Part shown: positions 29,745-43,500 of the stretch, in pieces
Position numbering within the stretch: position 1 is the first letter of the stretch
Layout of the letters: each line of letters starts with the position of its first letter
NCBI RefSeq assembly: GCF_021462225.1
Contig: NC_061808.1
Span: 22,171,119 to 22,235,118 of the forward strand
Length of the DNA: 64,000 nucleotides
Direction of reading: 5' to 3'
Source: Girardinichthys multiradiatus
Taxonomy: Eukaryota > Chordata > Actinopteri > Cyprinodontiformes > Goodeidae
Translations under genes and position numbers: made by a program
Notes under the pieces: model-generated
Seen by the model: only the letters and a program-made list of their open reading frames with translations
Told to the model about the DNA's origin: nothing
The model's database searches: none

Positions 29745-32540
29745 GTGAGTGTGAGAAGCCACAGACCCGCCCCCCAGGGGAAACACCCAGCAGCCACAGT
29801 GCAGAAGCCCCAGGGAGCTGCAGCGACGAGCCCACAGGCCTCGCCGGCAGCCGTCTACACCCGAGGAGATCCAGCCATGGACCCAGAGACCCGAGACCCC
29901 CGGACCTATCCCTCCACAAGCAGAGGCCCGACCGAGCCCAGGGGTCCAGGCCCCGGCAAGCAGCCACCAGGAGTGAGCCAGCACACACCAAAGCACCCAG
30001 CCCCGGATACCGAGAACCACAAGTACACCGGCGGGCAGAAAAACCAACCACCAGCAGGTAGTGTGGCGGGGATGGAATAGGCCCCACATTCAATGGGGGC
30101 CTAATCTGATCCAGGAGAGGTAGCAGCCCAAGACCCAACCTGACACAAAAAGAAGGCATACACAATCCCAATCACACATTCCCACCCTCTTGCGTACACA
30201 TAGAAACACTCACACCCACGCACCCAATGTAAAGACAAACAACAATGGACGTCGTACACTCACTCACATTCCCCACACATACTCTATACTCCCAGGTCCA
30301 GGTGCCGATACCAAATGGGGACAACCAGCCCCCGGACCCAGGAGGTGGTCCCCTTCCCTCCGGGGGTGGAGATAGGCAGACCACCCCAGCACCTGAACCT
30401 GGTCTTGGCTAGCCCTTTCTCATGCCTGAACCTGAGTGACCCCGGCCCGGACCCCGACCTCCCTCCACGACCCCAGTCCCCAACCATCCCCATCCTCATC
30501 CGGGAAGGGGACCTTGTACAAAAGAGGGGTCTACATGGTCCAAACAAGCCCGCCAAACAGAGCCGCCACAGAATACAATAGTCCCAACCCCCAATGAGTT
30601 CCGATCCCAACCCCATGAGCCCTCCACCACAAATGAATCCGACATGATTCTCCCCACTGGGCCACCCCCAACCAGGACACAGATATCGAACACATGCCCC
30701 CGAACCCAAACGCCATGAATCACCCCCCCAGGTGCAACAGGGCAGACACCATCTAGCACCATCAAGCTCACAACGAAGCCCCCAACCCCACCTCAAGATG
30801 GGACAAACTCACCCAGCAAGAAGTTCCTAGCCAGCGGCAAGCACTCGAGGCCAGCGTCCCCCAGCCCGCCCCCGCAACAACACAGACACACCACATTGCA
30901 GCCACTGAAACGATAACCCAGGCAGAAACATTATCCAGGTCAGCTCTACCATTGCCGCTCAGCCGATCCAGATGCTGGTGACCACACATCCAAGAAGAGG
31001 ACACAACCCCCTCACCCCACACGCTGCAGTCCACCCTAGCCCACCAACCTGATCCCCCCCAGGCACAACAGTCAGCAGAGCAGCACACCGCCAAGCCCAC
31101 CCAACCATTCGGCCACCATCAGCAACCCCAGCCCATCAGTCTGTGAGAGGGAAACATGCACCAGCCGGGTAACCGGGCCGGGCAGACCAACCGCTCCAGG
31201 CCAAGCACATCTCATCAGCCATCCCAGTGCGGGCACAAGACATGCTCCACCACCCCACCCACCTGACCGCCAACCGTACACCAGGGGCAAGAGCCACAGA
31301 AGGAAGCATTGGAGGAAGGCCACCACAGCACGCCAAGGACCGGGAACCCCGCCAACCCCACACCCAAACCCCAGAGGAGCCCCAGGATGCCGGCCACCCA
31401 CCCTCCTGCACGGCACACCCAACCGCACCAAGCAAGCTAGCCAGCCCCTCCATCAAAGCGACGCCACATCTCACTCAACACTGCACACCGCCAAGACCCC
31501 CTCGCCGGAGCCTAACGCCTCCCCAACCAACGTACGGGGCACCGAAGCCAGGGACCAAGATCCAAGGCAATCTAAACGATCCCGAGAGGGCCGAAGAGCC
31601 AGCACCAGACAACCCCCAAGACCCGAAGCTCAACCCCAGCCCACACCATGCAAATGCGCCCCCACCAGCCCTCCAAAAACAAAGCCCCCTGCAAACATGA
31701 CCCATAGCATCCAGGTGCAAGAACATGCCCAACCCCCATGCCCCTGCCTGAAGTAGCCCTGCGAGAAAATAAAACACCAAAACCCACAAAAGGCAGAGAG
31801 CCCACAGAGCCAAAACCAAAACCCACCAAGAAGCCGAGACCAGTACACCCCGAGATCAGCCCCGGCCAGCCCGCCCGCCAAACCATGCAGACCCCTCCGG
31901 CCCCCCTCCCCCAGACAGAACCGGGACCGGCGTCAGGAACCGGAATCTAGACAAGGAACCAGAATCAGAACCGGAACCACCCAGATCCAAACGATGCCCA
32001 TCCCCACCCAAGACTAAGTAGCCACCTCCATCCCGGAAGAAAACGTACACCCACCCCAACATTCGAACAACTCCCAGAACACATAAGACATTAGACACCC
32101 AGGTTGACTACGCCCTGCCCCCTCCCAGAGATCCTCCACCCCGCCAGCAGAGTGACTCCTTGAAGGAGAGAGCACCTGCAATGAGATGGTACCTACCCGC
32201 CAGTTTAGGAGGCCCCTAAGCCCACTGATGCACCGAAGGCCCCTGGGCCGGTGCCGGATTCCAGAGCATACGCAGGCCCAAACCCTCTGTGATATACCCG
32301 CCCGGACCCAAGCCCCCCCGGCCCAGCAAGGACCCCAGCCCGGGGGCGACATGCCCCAGGAACCCAGGGACCCCATGTCCATCCCAGATCCGCCCAGGAG
32401 CAGCCCGGCCACCAGGCCAGTAACCTATGTCCACCGGTACAGGCTCCCCAAAAGCATCGCATGCAGCCACCAGATGCCGCCCCAGAGAGCCACCAAAGCC
32501 CCACCCCAGTTGGGCCACAGCCTCCGGTTTCCTATTCATG
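29745..32540. other. 2.8-kb strand-biased GC-rich block, no credible gene
   Basis: The plus strand is very rich in C and A and poor in T, with sharp borders to AT-rich DNA. Because T-poor DNA has few stops, long open frames occur on both strands and in several frames at once. They are low-complexity (Pro/Gln/Thr-rich on plus, Gly/Trp/Val-rich on minus) and mutually overlapping, so I read none as a gene. Short periodic phrases of CA-rich type occur at about 30170-30290. It probably is the untranslated G-rich part of the retroelement listed here. Confidence 0.65.
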
Positions 32541-32585
32541 AGGATAGTTTTCTTAGCAATAGAAAAGGCAGTGAAAACCATGTAA

Positions 32586-34481
32586 GCTGAATTTGTCTCT
32601 ATGGTGCAGCAACCACAATCTTACCTATGGACAATTAACATGCATGGACTTGTATTGCATGGGAGAACATGCAGTTTCCAGAATAAAGCCCATATGCACT
32701 GCTCCAATGTTTAGCAAGTGATGGTACTACACTGAGCCAAAATATTTCGGCAACCCGAAAGTAGAATAAAGACAAGTGATGGCCCTTAAATGAAACATCA
32801 CTTGTGTTTGAAATCTGCTTGAATGATTTATAACTTGTTGTTTTTCTCAGTAAAGGTTTACAACACTTAAAGAGAACTAAACCAGGATTCATGTGAAAGT
32901 GACAGCTTTACAGCATCGGTTTGTAAGCATTTCACTTTGAAAAAGAAGAAGGTTATTATTTAGGGAATTACATACCAATGCTGTCTTAAAAAAAAAACAG
33001 AAAACATTTTACCGCAAGGATATGTTTCTGAATTCTTTGATCTCATTATCAAACCAAACTACAACTTTATCACTTTGTTTAGTGAACATCAAGACTAATC
33101 TTTTTAAATGCTAAGGTTGTGCTCATTGCACAATTTTCTCTAATACTATTTAACCACCTAAATGTCTTATTATATCAGGCTATAAATCAATCTTATCAAA
33201 CCTATCTATGGATCTATAAGCAGGAGTTGCTATAAAGAATAATAAAAAAAAGCATTGGCAGGTTTCACAGACAAAAGTCAACTGGTCTTCCAAAAGCAAC
33301 AGATGATGTGCCCGGCATGTTTTCCGTAGCACCATATGTCAAAGTTCAAATGACAAAGCTAGAGCTGTTGGTTTCAGCTAAATTTTATTTTGCCAGAGAG
33401 CCCCATAATATCATCACTGCAAATGGAGGAATAGAGTGGAAGGAGGACAATCTCTCAATACCATCTCCACAGCTATTTTACTTTTGTATCAGAGTGCTGA
33501 GCCTCAGTCTTCAATGGTTCTCATTTGAACCGAGCAAACTAGAAACTACACTAGTAATGAACATTCAGTAAATTAAAATGTTTCAGTTGATCTTTAGGGT
33601 CCAAACCCAGACTTAAGTAGAACGTGGCCCATGGAGTTGGTGGTATTGTAGTGCCCAGATTTTGCGTCTTTGGTGGAAAAAATTGAATTAATTTTGGCCC
33701 AGCTCCACTCCCCTCTTTATTGTTTTTTCCGTCCAGGCTCCTAAGGGCCTGAGTAGGAACTACATGTGATGCGAAAAGACTGCTGTTCATTGGTTGGCCA
33801 TGGGACCAGGAGAAATAAAAAGGCTTTCAAGGAGGTAGTGGAGGGAATTTCTAATGGCATAATTTGTTGCCATTCTAAGTAGAGATACATCAGAAAAATT
33901 AACTGGAAGCAGATCTAAAGCAAGGTGTCCTACAAACCTGACTTAGTTACAGCAGTTTTTTAGGAAGAACGGGCCAAAAATCCAGCAAACTATTGTTAGA
34001 AGGTTATGGAGTGATACCCAAGTCATACAGTTTAAAAAGGAAATCTTAACACATATTAAGGAAATGTATGTAAACACGTAAATTTCAAGACAATCTCTGT
34101 CATTTTTCTGGCATTTAGCAAAAAATAACAACTTTGGTAACCCTAGCTAACCTACAACAGGAAAGGTTTAATCAATGACACTAAAAGAGAAATGTACGTA
34201 AATATCTGGTTTCAACTCTACTCTATAGCTTCACCTTCTGTCTGTCGTCAGTTCATTCCTTGCTAATTCACATGGTCTTGTTCCATCTCCATCATTCATT
34301 TATTAATTCATTCATTCAAATCTCAATCCCTCTTATCTCAGTATTGATCCACATCCACATTAAGGCTCTGTCATCCACCAATCCCTTCTTCTATCTCTCC
34401 CTCCCATGGCTCCTTGTCCCAGTCGAAGAGCTTCTGAGGCACAACTTAACACGCTCCACAACCTCTATTGTCCATGCATGG

Positions 34482-34483
<2 letters not shown>
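32586..34483. other. AT-rich non-coding DNA
   Basis: No gene, element or signal is supported in this stretch. Confidence 0.45.

Positions 34484-34524
<41 letters not shown>
34484..34524. repeat. (CA)n microsatellite
   Basis: About 20 uninterrupted CA units. The open frames across it (poly Thr-His or Val-Cys) are by-products of the repeat. Confidence 0.97.
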
Positions 34525-34525
<1 letters not shown>

Positions 34526-37500
34526 GTTGACAACCACACAAAGGCTGTCCCACAGGATGCAAACACACAGACATTGTTTCTACAACTCCCTGAGCAACTC
34601 AAATGTCCCCAGAGAGACTTTGCAGAGCAGTGAAAGGAAGAACAAGGAACAACAGAAGAAGGAGTAGCCACAGGAGAAACAATGAAAAACCGAGGAAGAA
34701 AAATCACTACATGAAAGAAAGAAACATAGAAACATATGGTGGGACAGTGTAGGAAAGAAATTTACAAGTTTATAACATAACACACAGTGACAGCAGTAAA
34801 AAAGCCTTTCAGACAGTATAAGATGATGTTTATTGCTAAGATAAGTTGAGATAAGGTTTGTTGCCGGTGGTAGAAATAGAATTTAATTCTAAAGCAAACA
34901 TCAAGAAAAATAGCAAAGCAAAATGATATTACTACCAACACCTGGAAACCTGGTGACTAATTTATCTTGTTTTCTAGGCTTCATATACAGTTTTAATAAC
35001 TCTAAACTCCTCTTTGCTGAAAAAGTTACTCACAAAATTTATGAAGCTAAACCAAATACCAGTGTTATTTGGAGAACATTTTCATTCTCCCTCGAAACAG
35101 AAAGTGTGCGTCTTACATTCATCATTTAGATTTTTCATAATTATGTGTAATGAAGCTCAAGGCAATATGTTTTGCCCATTATCAGTCAAGGACTCTTTTG
35201 ATCTATTGAGATCCGAACGACAGAGCGGGCGGGGACTTTGGGACCCACTGCGTCAACAACAGCAACAACTCAACAGGACATAAGTTCTCGGAGAAAAATA
35301 GCAAGACTCTCACCTTGAGGAGGGGTTTAATAAAACACATGACATACAAAAAGTCAGCAACAAAGTTTGAGGTGTAATAAACTAAAACAACAGGAAAGAA
35401 ACAACCTTCCTGCTTGTGTGTAAATAAATACTGAGGCAGCATTTGACCAAACAGAATCCCAGCTCATCCATCAGCGGTGGTCACATACAAGGTCAGCTCG
35501 ATATGGACTGCAGCAGCTCGGCAGGCCTATGAGCCTCTGCTATCACACAGTCAAATCCAGCATATGACCTCTGTGTCATGTTGTTTCAATTTCCTGTCAC
35601 TAAACCACTGTGTTGATGTAAGTCCAGCAGGTGAAAAAGGTAACTTAGAAAATTACAAATGCTTTGTACTAAAGAATCATTTTGAGCAATTGGCCTATTG
35701 GTAAGGCCCACCTCACACTAGATTAAGACCGCTCCCAATTCATTAACCTCTGGCTCTGGAAGACCTCATCTCAGTGTGAAGCCAGTCAGGATGCGACTGC
35801 ATTCTTGGTATTTGGCACACGTGCTTGTCCTTTTAGCATTTTTGGCCATCTTCCTGCCTTGTTTTTCATATCTGCACTAGCATCATACACAGTCTAGGGA
35901 GGATTCTGAGGCTGCACCTTCATTTTCAGCCTTGTTGCGAATGAGAAAGCATTTGTGCATGCTCAAAAAAGAAGAATGCCGTGCTCTGTCATGTGGAATG
36001 GAGAGTGTACTGCCTTTTTGATCCACTGCGTGAATCTCTCTACAATCGTGCAGACACCATCTGTGTTTTGGCTGATTAGTAATGACATAGAACAGTTGCA
36101 GTTCAGCGTGAAGGTATATCCTTTTTACCTGCCCTTACTGTGATTAATTGCTAAAAGATTTACAGTTACATCAGCACAACCATTTTTGTGTTCTCTCAGC
36201 TGCAATGCTTTTCATTTTTTCATACAATACTCAAATCTAAGCAAGAAAAAAAAACATTTTCAAATGCAAACAAATGCATTGCACTAGCCCACAAAGCAGT
36301 TTATATTTCAGAGTTTTGGTCAGAAAAAATAAACAAAGATTTGTAGAAGAAGCACCATGACTAGCTAACTTTTTGCCGCAGTTCTTAGATTAGCATCTGC
36401 TTTGGAGCTTCCTATAGATGCAAAACTAAAGGCTTATTTCAGATTTTAATTAGATTGGACTGCATTTGATGGTCTCTTTCTCAATCTTTTAAATACTTAG
36501 ACTGATCCACCCTGAACTGGATCATTTTGCAAAGATGGGTTCTTTAAAACACAGTTTGAGATTAATGAAACTTTTATTCTATTTGTAAAAACACAAAAAG
36601 GAAAATTTCAATGCATTTGTCACCAGCTTAGATTGAGAAAATCATAACATTTACAATATGCTAGACTCGTCCAACTTGGACTGGAATATTATACACTGAT
36701 TAGTTTGTGATTTGTAAAACACTGACAGTGTTGGTGGAAACAAAAAATTGGGATTGTTAGTTTTCCCAAAAATATAGCTAAAATCTCTTCTCATCTGATT
36801 GTTGTGACAAACCCAGATATCATGTATTGTCTCATCTTGTGGTCTGAATATATCATTAAACCTCTTAAGACTATAAAATCTTTTCTGCATGAAGTTTAAT
36901 GTCTTACTGTAGTTTGAAAGGTGATAAATATAAATACTTTTTTTAAATAAATGGACACCACTGTACTTTTTGGGACATTCAGTCCAGCTGTCAAATTCTT
37001 TTGAATTCAGTGCATAGTTTCTCCTCTGATATAATATTGATACTGTAAGTGTGATCCATTCTATATCAATTCCAATCAGCTAAATGTATGGCCTCCAATC
37101 AAGTTCCAGATGGTTCTTCAGGATTGCAGGATGCAACTGAACTCAATTTTAAGTGTCATAGCAAAGGGCATGAATACTTAAGTACCTGGTATGTTAAATG
37201 CTTACAGCTTCAACAATATCGCAAAATGGCAAAATATTTTGTCAGTTTGTCATTATGGGCTATTTTGTGACGAAGTATTCCAAGAAAACCCTAACTTTAT
37301 ATGTAAAATAACAAAACATGGAAAAAGTAAAGTGCTGTAGATACTTTCTAGATGCACAGTGGAAGCTGGTATCGGTTTTTAATTATGATAGTTTTTAAAC
37401 AAAAAAACTTGACTGAAGATATCTCTTCACATACCTCATGTAAGCATCTGCATTCATAAGATGACAGACCGGATTGTTCCACATTCACAATAACAGTCTA

Positions 37501-40500
37501 TACTGTGAAAACGATTTAACAATATGCGTGTCAGGATCACTGCTGCTATATAACAAATAATTCAACTGTGTAAGGGATCACATTTAAAGCCTCCAGTGAG
37601 CTGGGGAAGAATATAGATTGAGTCAGCTTTTCCGGGTGGAACAAAAAGATTTCCACTCTTCCACGGTTTTACAAGCAGCTTTAAAATGACAGTGCAAGCT
37701 GATACAGAAAGGGAACAAATTTATGATACTGTAAGACTTTGTGTTTACAAGAGTTGCAACCATTTCTACTGAGCGAGTAACATGTTATTTTTAAACCATA
37801 TTAAAGGGAGTATTTTACATTTTTAATAAAAAAGGGAAATTGCAGCTCTGCACTGTTGCTGGTACTGATAAATAAGTTCTTTACAAGCAACATGACTCCA
37901 AACTGTTCTTTTACTTTGCATTTATTTTGCAACTACAGTTTTTATTACGAATTCAAACCGTTTTTATAACACTCCATCTCAACAGAGTGGGTGTCTTTGT
38001 TTGCACTACAGTCTTACATAGACATAGCCAAGATACTGAACGGGACAGTAATCTCCCTCTCCAGTCAATTTCTTGGTGGTATTTAACAACTATATTAGTA
38101 ACAAAGATTGAATATTTCACAGCAAATTTATGAATGTATCCTTGATTATTGCTGGAGACTCATTTCAGTGCTGTCACACTTAAAATAAAGTTCCTCTCTC
38201 AAGATTGCAGAGAAGTCCATAATTATTCACATCAAAATAGAGATCTCATTAATTTAATAAATTCTTTTAATTTAGTAATTTTGTTCATGTTGCTTGTGCA
38301 CATTATTCCACCACACTTTTTCCTTCCACACAACTTTGTATTACTGTGCTTGGAAGCAGTATTCTCTGTCAGCCAGATTCTTTAGCAATGACCTGTTGCT
38401 AAATGTGTATCCCAACACCAAAATGTTCTCAAACTACATGCTTTCTGTATCTACACTAGCTTCAATACACATTTAGGGATCCTTTGAAAATTCATATTCT
38501 CATCCACAAGGCCATCACCAGTCAGCCTACTCTGCTTACATTTGTTCTACATCCCTAAGTACCTCAAAGGCTTTATAGTTAAAGACCAATACATCATCAT
38601 CATCTAGCCAATAAATTAGGCCAATATTTAGATTACTGGTTGATATCCTAGCAGATCCTAGAGAATGCAGTGTCCACCAGCGGTTGTGTGTTGCTGGATT
38701 ATTCAATCAGCTGTAGCTGCTTGAGCAATGAGTTCTGACCATCGATACTGAGAGCAGGAAACTTCAATGTCATATCTGTACCATAGAACCTCTGACTTTT
38801 CTAGACTGTGTATGAACAGTAACAACACTGTAGGCATACGTGCAAGTTACCTGAGATCTTCCTACCACCATATCTAGAGATGCAGAGAAAGATAAAGAAG
38901 CTGCTGCATAGAGCAACTAGCACATAATTAAGCCCACAATTACTCATACCCCTAGCAGACCTAGGTAATAACATTCTGCAAGCCAGCCAGAGTTCTGACG
39001 TAAATCAAATAGAAAATCCATTGAGCTAGCTAAAGATTTGGGTGATGGCAAGGAGGCCTTATAGCCTCAAAAACACGGAGCTCATCACCAAAGAGAAATC
39101 TTGTGGAAACAAGGAGCTGGTCAACAATTATGAGAAGGGTTTGATTGTCGTAACACCAACAAAGATTTTTCCACTGATTATTGAGAAGTATATAAATTAT
39201 TTCTGGGATGCATTTTTTTTAATACAATGTAAATAATTTATTTATTTTTTTCCAGAATGATACTCCTTATACACATTTTTATTATGTTTTCAAAGATGCC
39301 TGTCTCTTTTCCAATCACAAACGAACTTCTTGGTTGAAAGAAAATCATTAAAAATCTAGATCTGCCAGGGGTAGGATTTCTTTTGGGCTTACCTGTAGGT
39401 GTTTTTTACCCAATAATATTGACAAAATTCTGAAAAGTACAAAAAGACCCATGGGTTTAAAAAAAATCATCCTAGCTATCAGCTGCACTAATTTTAAAAC
39501 AACCTGGTCGATCTTGACTCGTTGTGGCTCCCTTTCAACTGAAACAAAAAATGGGTCCCTTTACTCCATTTGCCTTTCAACATGTGGAATCCAGTTTTCC
39601 TGTTGGATCCTCTGAATCACATCAAACTGGAAACACCATATTTAAACACCATGCTAAAATACTTATATTTTGGGGTAAATGCCATCAAATCAACTCAGTC
39701 TGCTTCTTGTTAAACATTAGCACTTTGCATTGTACTATCATTGTGTACATGTTGCTGATCAGTATAACTTTATTGAGGCTCCTTACTTTAACGTCATTCT
39801 ATAAGAAAGCAGACTGCACTGACCTGGCAAGCCTAGTCTATTTGAAAATCAAAAAAATAATATTCAGTTTTATTAGAATCACTGTTGATTTATTTTATGA
39901 TAAATTATCCTTCAGTTCCTACCTTTGTTTATCTCCTGAAACAGGTGATTTATAGTTATTGTAAAGCATGGACATCCAATTATGTTCTGACTTTTCAAAA
40001 ATAAGTTGTGTATTAAAATCTAGAAATGCTACAGGAACATGAGTTTGCCTAGTACAACACTCCTCCATTGTCAAAATGATTAATGACTCTAAATATGATA
40101 CAGGCCAAGACGAGGTATACGTTCAGATGATAACACAGTTTTAAGTGTGTACTTGCACCATCTGAGCCATAAGAAGGATCATGGGAGAGGTGCTTAATCC
40201 CATGTTTGAAGATAGTTTTTGAAGGTAGAGACAATTTTACGATCTTCACTGTATCTAATCAGTCCATTTAAACTATAAGTTGTATTATAGAGCTTGTGAA
40301 GGGTGCAGCTATATGTGATTGCACCCTTCACTATATGTGAATATGTGATTGCAAAAAGCACCATAGACCAAAATCAATACCGCAAACTAAGAAGGGAAAA
40401 CTTTATTGACTGCAAGCATTTTTAAGTATAGGAAGCAGATGTTCCAGCTGAGTAATTAAATGTATCTGTTAGTTGGAACAGAGGTGATGTAATGTCTGAG

Positions 40501-43500
40501 CGAAGATGGTGGCAGTGCACTGTGCCCTAAAATATCTCAGAGAAGCTGACTGTCAATAGAACAGTTACCATCTGGGGAGAGATTAGCCACTGCAGATTTA
40601 AATCTTTAAAAATAATTAGTGCAGCAACAACATTACTTCTGCATTCTAATGTTGAACGACTCAGGGTAGTTGACCCTTTTCTATTCTTCTCTGTACACAA
40701 AAACCTGCAAATGCACTAAGCAACTAAGCTTGCAGGAGCCATAATATGTTGAAGTAACACATTTTGACAAATCACAATGAGCACACAAGGAAAAAGTCAA
40801 ATAATTATATAGGAAATGGCCACTTGCTAGATATCAACCAGGAAAAAAACAAATATAAGACTCTAATAACAGTAATGCTATGTTTCTAAGACCTTTAAAA
40901 TGTTCCCAGAGGCTTGCATACAGCTGCCAGCAATTACTGAATGATATGTATACAGTTAGGCACTAATAAAGGCTTCAAAAGCTTTAAACTACTAAACAAA
41001 CCACAGAACCAAGTATACTTTGAATAATGGAATACTGCAGTCTGATTCAGATGATTCAGACCTCTTTTCATATGACTTATTCAACCAAGGCTTGTTGTGC
41101 CATCCATCCATGTCATATGTGAAAATTCAAAGGCAAAATTGGGGGTCAAAGCCAATTTTGGCAATGCATGCAGCACACCGCTTTAACCAATACCGTTGTT
41201 TTGACATTGCTGATTCTGCAATTCCGTCTTGCTGTGTGTCGACACATATTAACATGCTATTGAGCTGTTTCTGTGTGGCTGGTGTGACTTAACTAAGGCA
41301 AGCAACAGAGACTCAATAACAGTCCCTTATTTTAGCTATGATAAAGAATTATTTGATTTTCAAACTGTTTAGTTTGGGGATTTTTATGGACACAGCCTGA
41401 TACAACAACAAAAAAAAAACATCAAGTACACAATACATACCAGTAACATGTAAATAACAACATGAAAAAAATATGAATCTGTTGTTGTACTTTAACAATA
41501 CTCATGTATTTTCAAGTGAAAAATTCATATTTCCTAGTTCTTTCATCCAAAAAATAACACCAACATTTGCTCATATTCTCCTTTTTTGGATACTTTATGC
41601 ATGTACTAAATTTTAAAACTGTGTGTTTAAAATTTGCATCAGTCCATACAAATTACTGCAAAGCTTAGAGACAAACTCTCATTGGTTTGGTGAACAGTTT
41701 CCCCATGGGGAAGATGAAAACTTCAAAGTTAAGAATAAACCAAAAAATCTATTTAAAAAAAAAGCAGGATTTTGGTTCTTTGTTGACAACTGAAAGCCAA
41801 ATAAGCTCTGTAACCCTTTGTCAGATACAGCAAACTTAAGAATAGAAATGCAGCTGTCAGGGATCTAAAAGGTTCGCGCTCCAGTGCTACAGCTACATGC
41901 ACCTCATCAGCACCAGCAAGAGGAAACTTGTTTTGTGCACAGACTCTATTTGAACACATTGAATGAGCCGCCAGTCAAGTCACTGGTCGAGGAGCGAAGG
42001 CTGCATTCCTCGAAAAGAAAAGGAGATGAAGGTAAATAAAGAGATGAAAACGGCCAGAAAGATGTTGATACAAACGGCGGGCATGTATAAAAAGATTGAG
42101 ACCTGGGGGGAGAAAGGCTGACAAATTAGAGCTGTGAAAAGGAGAATACGACAGGAAATCTATAGAGTCAGAGCTTAGATTATGCGGGGGTCTTGTTGAA
42201 AGCAGTGTCGTACATAAAAGATAGGAAAGCCTCTTTATCTCCCTACATTGCTACAATGAGGAGGGAAGTCTTATGCTGGTTTCCAGACAGAGATGGGGCT
42301 GCATATGCTTGTTACTCAAGTACATGTAAAGTGGATACACTTTATAACACAAACAGCATGATGCTGATTGATGCTGATTGCAAAATAACAGCAACCAAGT
42401 ATCTCCAATAAAATTATTGGGGAACTGAGTTTAAATCTAGCTGAGTGGAGGGACCTTTTGTAAAAGCTGCAATAACAAAGTTAAACTGACAATTTGTACC
42501 AAATCAATTCTGAGGTAATAAAGCAAACGCAACAGGAGATTACTGATTTTTCCTGGCTGATGGAAACTGATGTTGCCCTGTTTTGTTTGGGCAATTATCT
42601 GTCTGTATCTGTGTTTTCTCTTTCATTTGATCAACTTCTGGGTCATAGAAGGACTACGCAGTCACCGTTTTGCAATAAGGTGATGCACACAGAGACAAAG
42701 ATGCCATTTCTGCATTCATGCCACTTCCAAGATGTAAATTATTCATTATGTCCCTCAGTGTTGGAAATGTCACAGGAATGTACTTCCAATGACAGGCAAA
42801 CACTACATCTCAGATAGCCTGTGGCCTGCTCTGTGTGTCTGGATTTAAGTGTCCCATGTCCAATAATCATGCTGTACATTATGCATACACATAAAAAGTC
42901 ACTACCAGGCACATTTAGTGTGACTGTCTCCAACAAGGACGTGACAGCGTTTTAATTTACAGGAGTAATTATCTCTTTTGTCTCTGAATTATAATTTATC
43001 ATTCCACTATACTCTATTATTATAAATATTATTTTATGTACTCTGTTTAATTAACATACAACACAATTATAGCTGTGTCAGTGTTATACACCCATGAGCC
43101 GTCTGCACAGTGATGGTGAAGCAACATTTTAGTTGACCACCGCGCCACTGCACAACTGAATCATCGCTGTTGCGACAGCTGCTGGTGGGAGATGTGGACC
43201 AATATAGCCGAGAGGACCTCCACCACGGCCACAGACAGTGAGTCAACAGTGCTGGAATATCTGTGTATTCGTGTTTTTGTGTGTGGGAAAAGGTGTTGGC
43301 GTAAACACCATCTCATCTGATACAGTCTGTTGGCTCTGTTCAGTTCAATTAATCTTTATAATGTTTTTCTTTGGTTTTGGTCATGGCACTGTACAGTTTG
43401 GATTAATTATGGTGTTGCATTGTTTATAACTCTCTGGTTTGTTTTTGACAGTGTTACTGTATTAACGCTTGAAAGCTTGTTTGTTTGATTACATAAAATA

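Larger units (their letters stand above)
28680..32585 (-). mobile_element. 3' part of a retroelement, probably a LINE (tentative)
   Basis: Read on the minus strand from 32585, the first codons are MVFTAFSIAKKTILMNRKP, which resembles the very end of L1-type ORF2 proteins (SIAKKTIL). A 2.8-kb G-rich stretch follows, then a 139-codon membrane-protein ORF, then about 400 bp. The whole block has the feel of a repeat I recall from teleost genomes, but I cannot name the family. The abrupt change to AT-rich DNA at about 32585 would be a 5' truncation. The left limit is set by the hAT target duplication and is uncertain. Confidence 0.4.

Noticed and set aside
29676..32581. Many overlapping open frames of 60-240 codons on both strands in the GC-rich block
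   Set aside because: They overlap one another in several frames, are low-complexity (Pro/Thr/Gln or Gly/Trp/Val) and follow from the scarcity of T on one strand; no domain or splice pattern supports any of them.
34260..34707. Open frames across the (CA)n repeat
   Set aside because: They are poly(Thr-His) or poly(Val-Cys) products of a microsatellite.
43130..43240. Possible exon ending ACAGACA|GTGAGT
   Set aside because: There is no clear open frame or acceptor, and the donor-like sequence alone is not enough.
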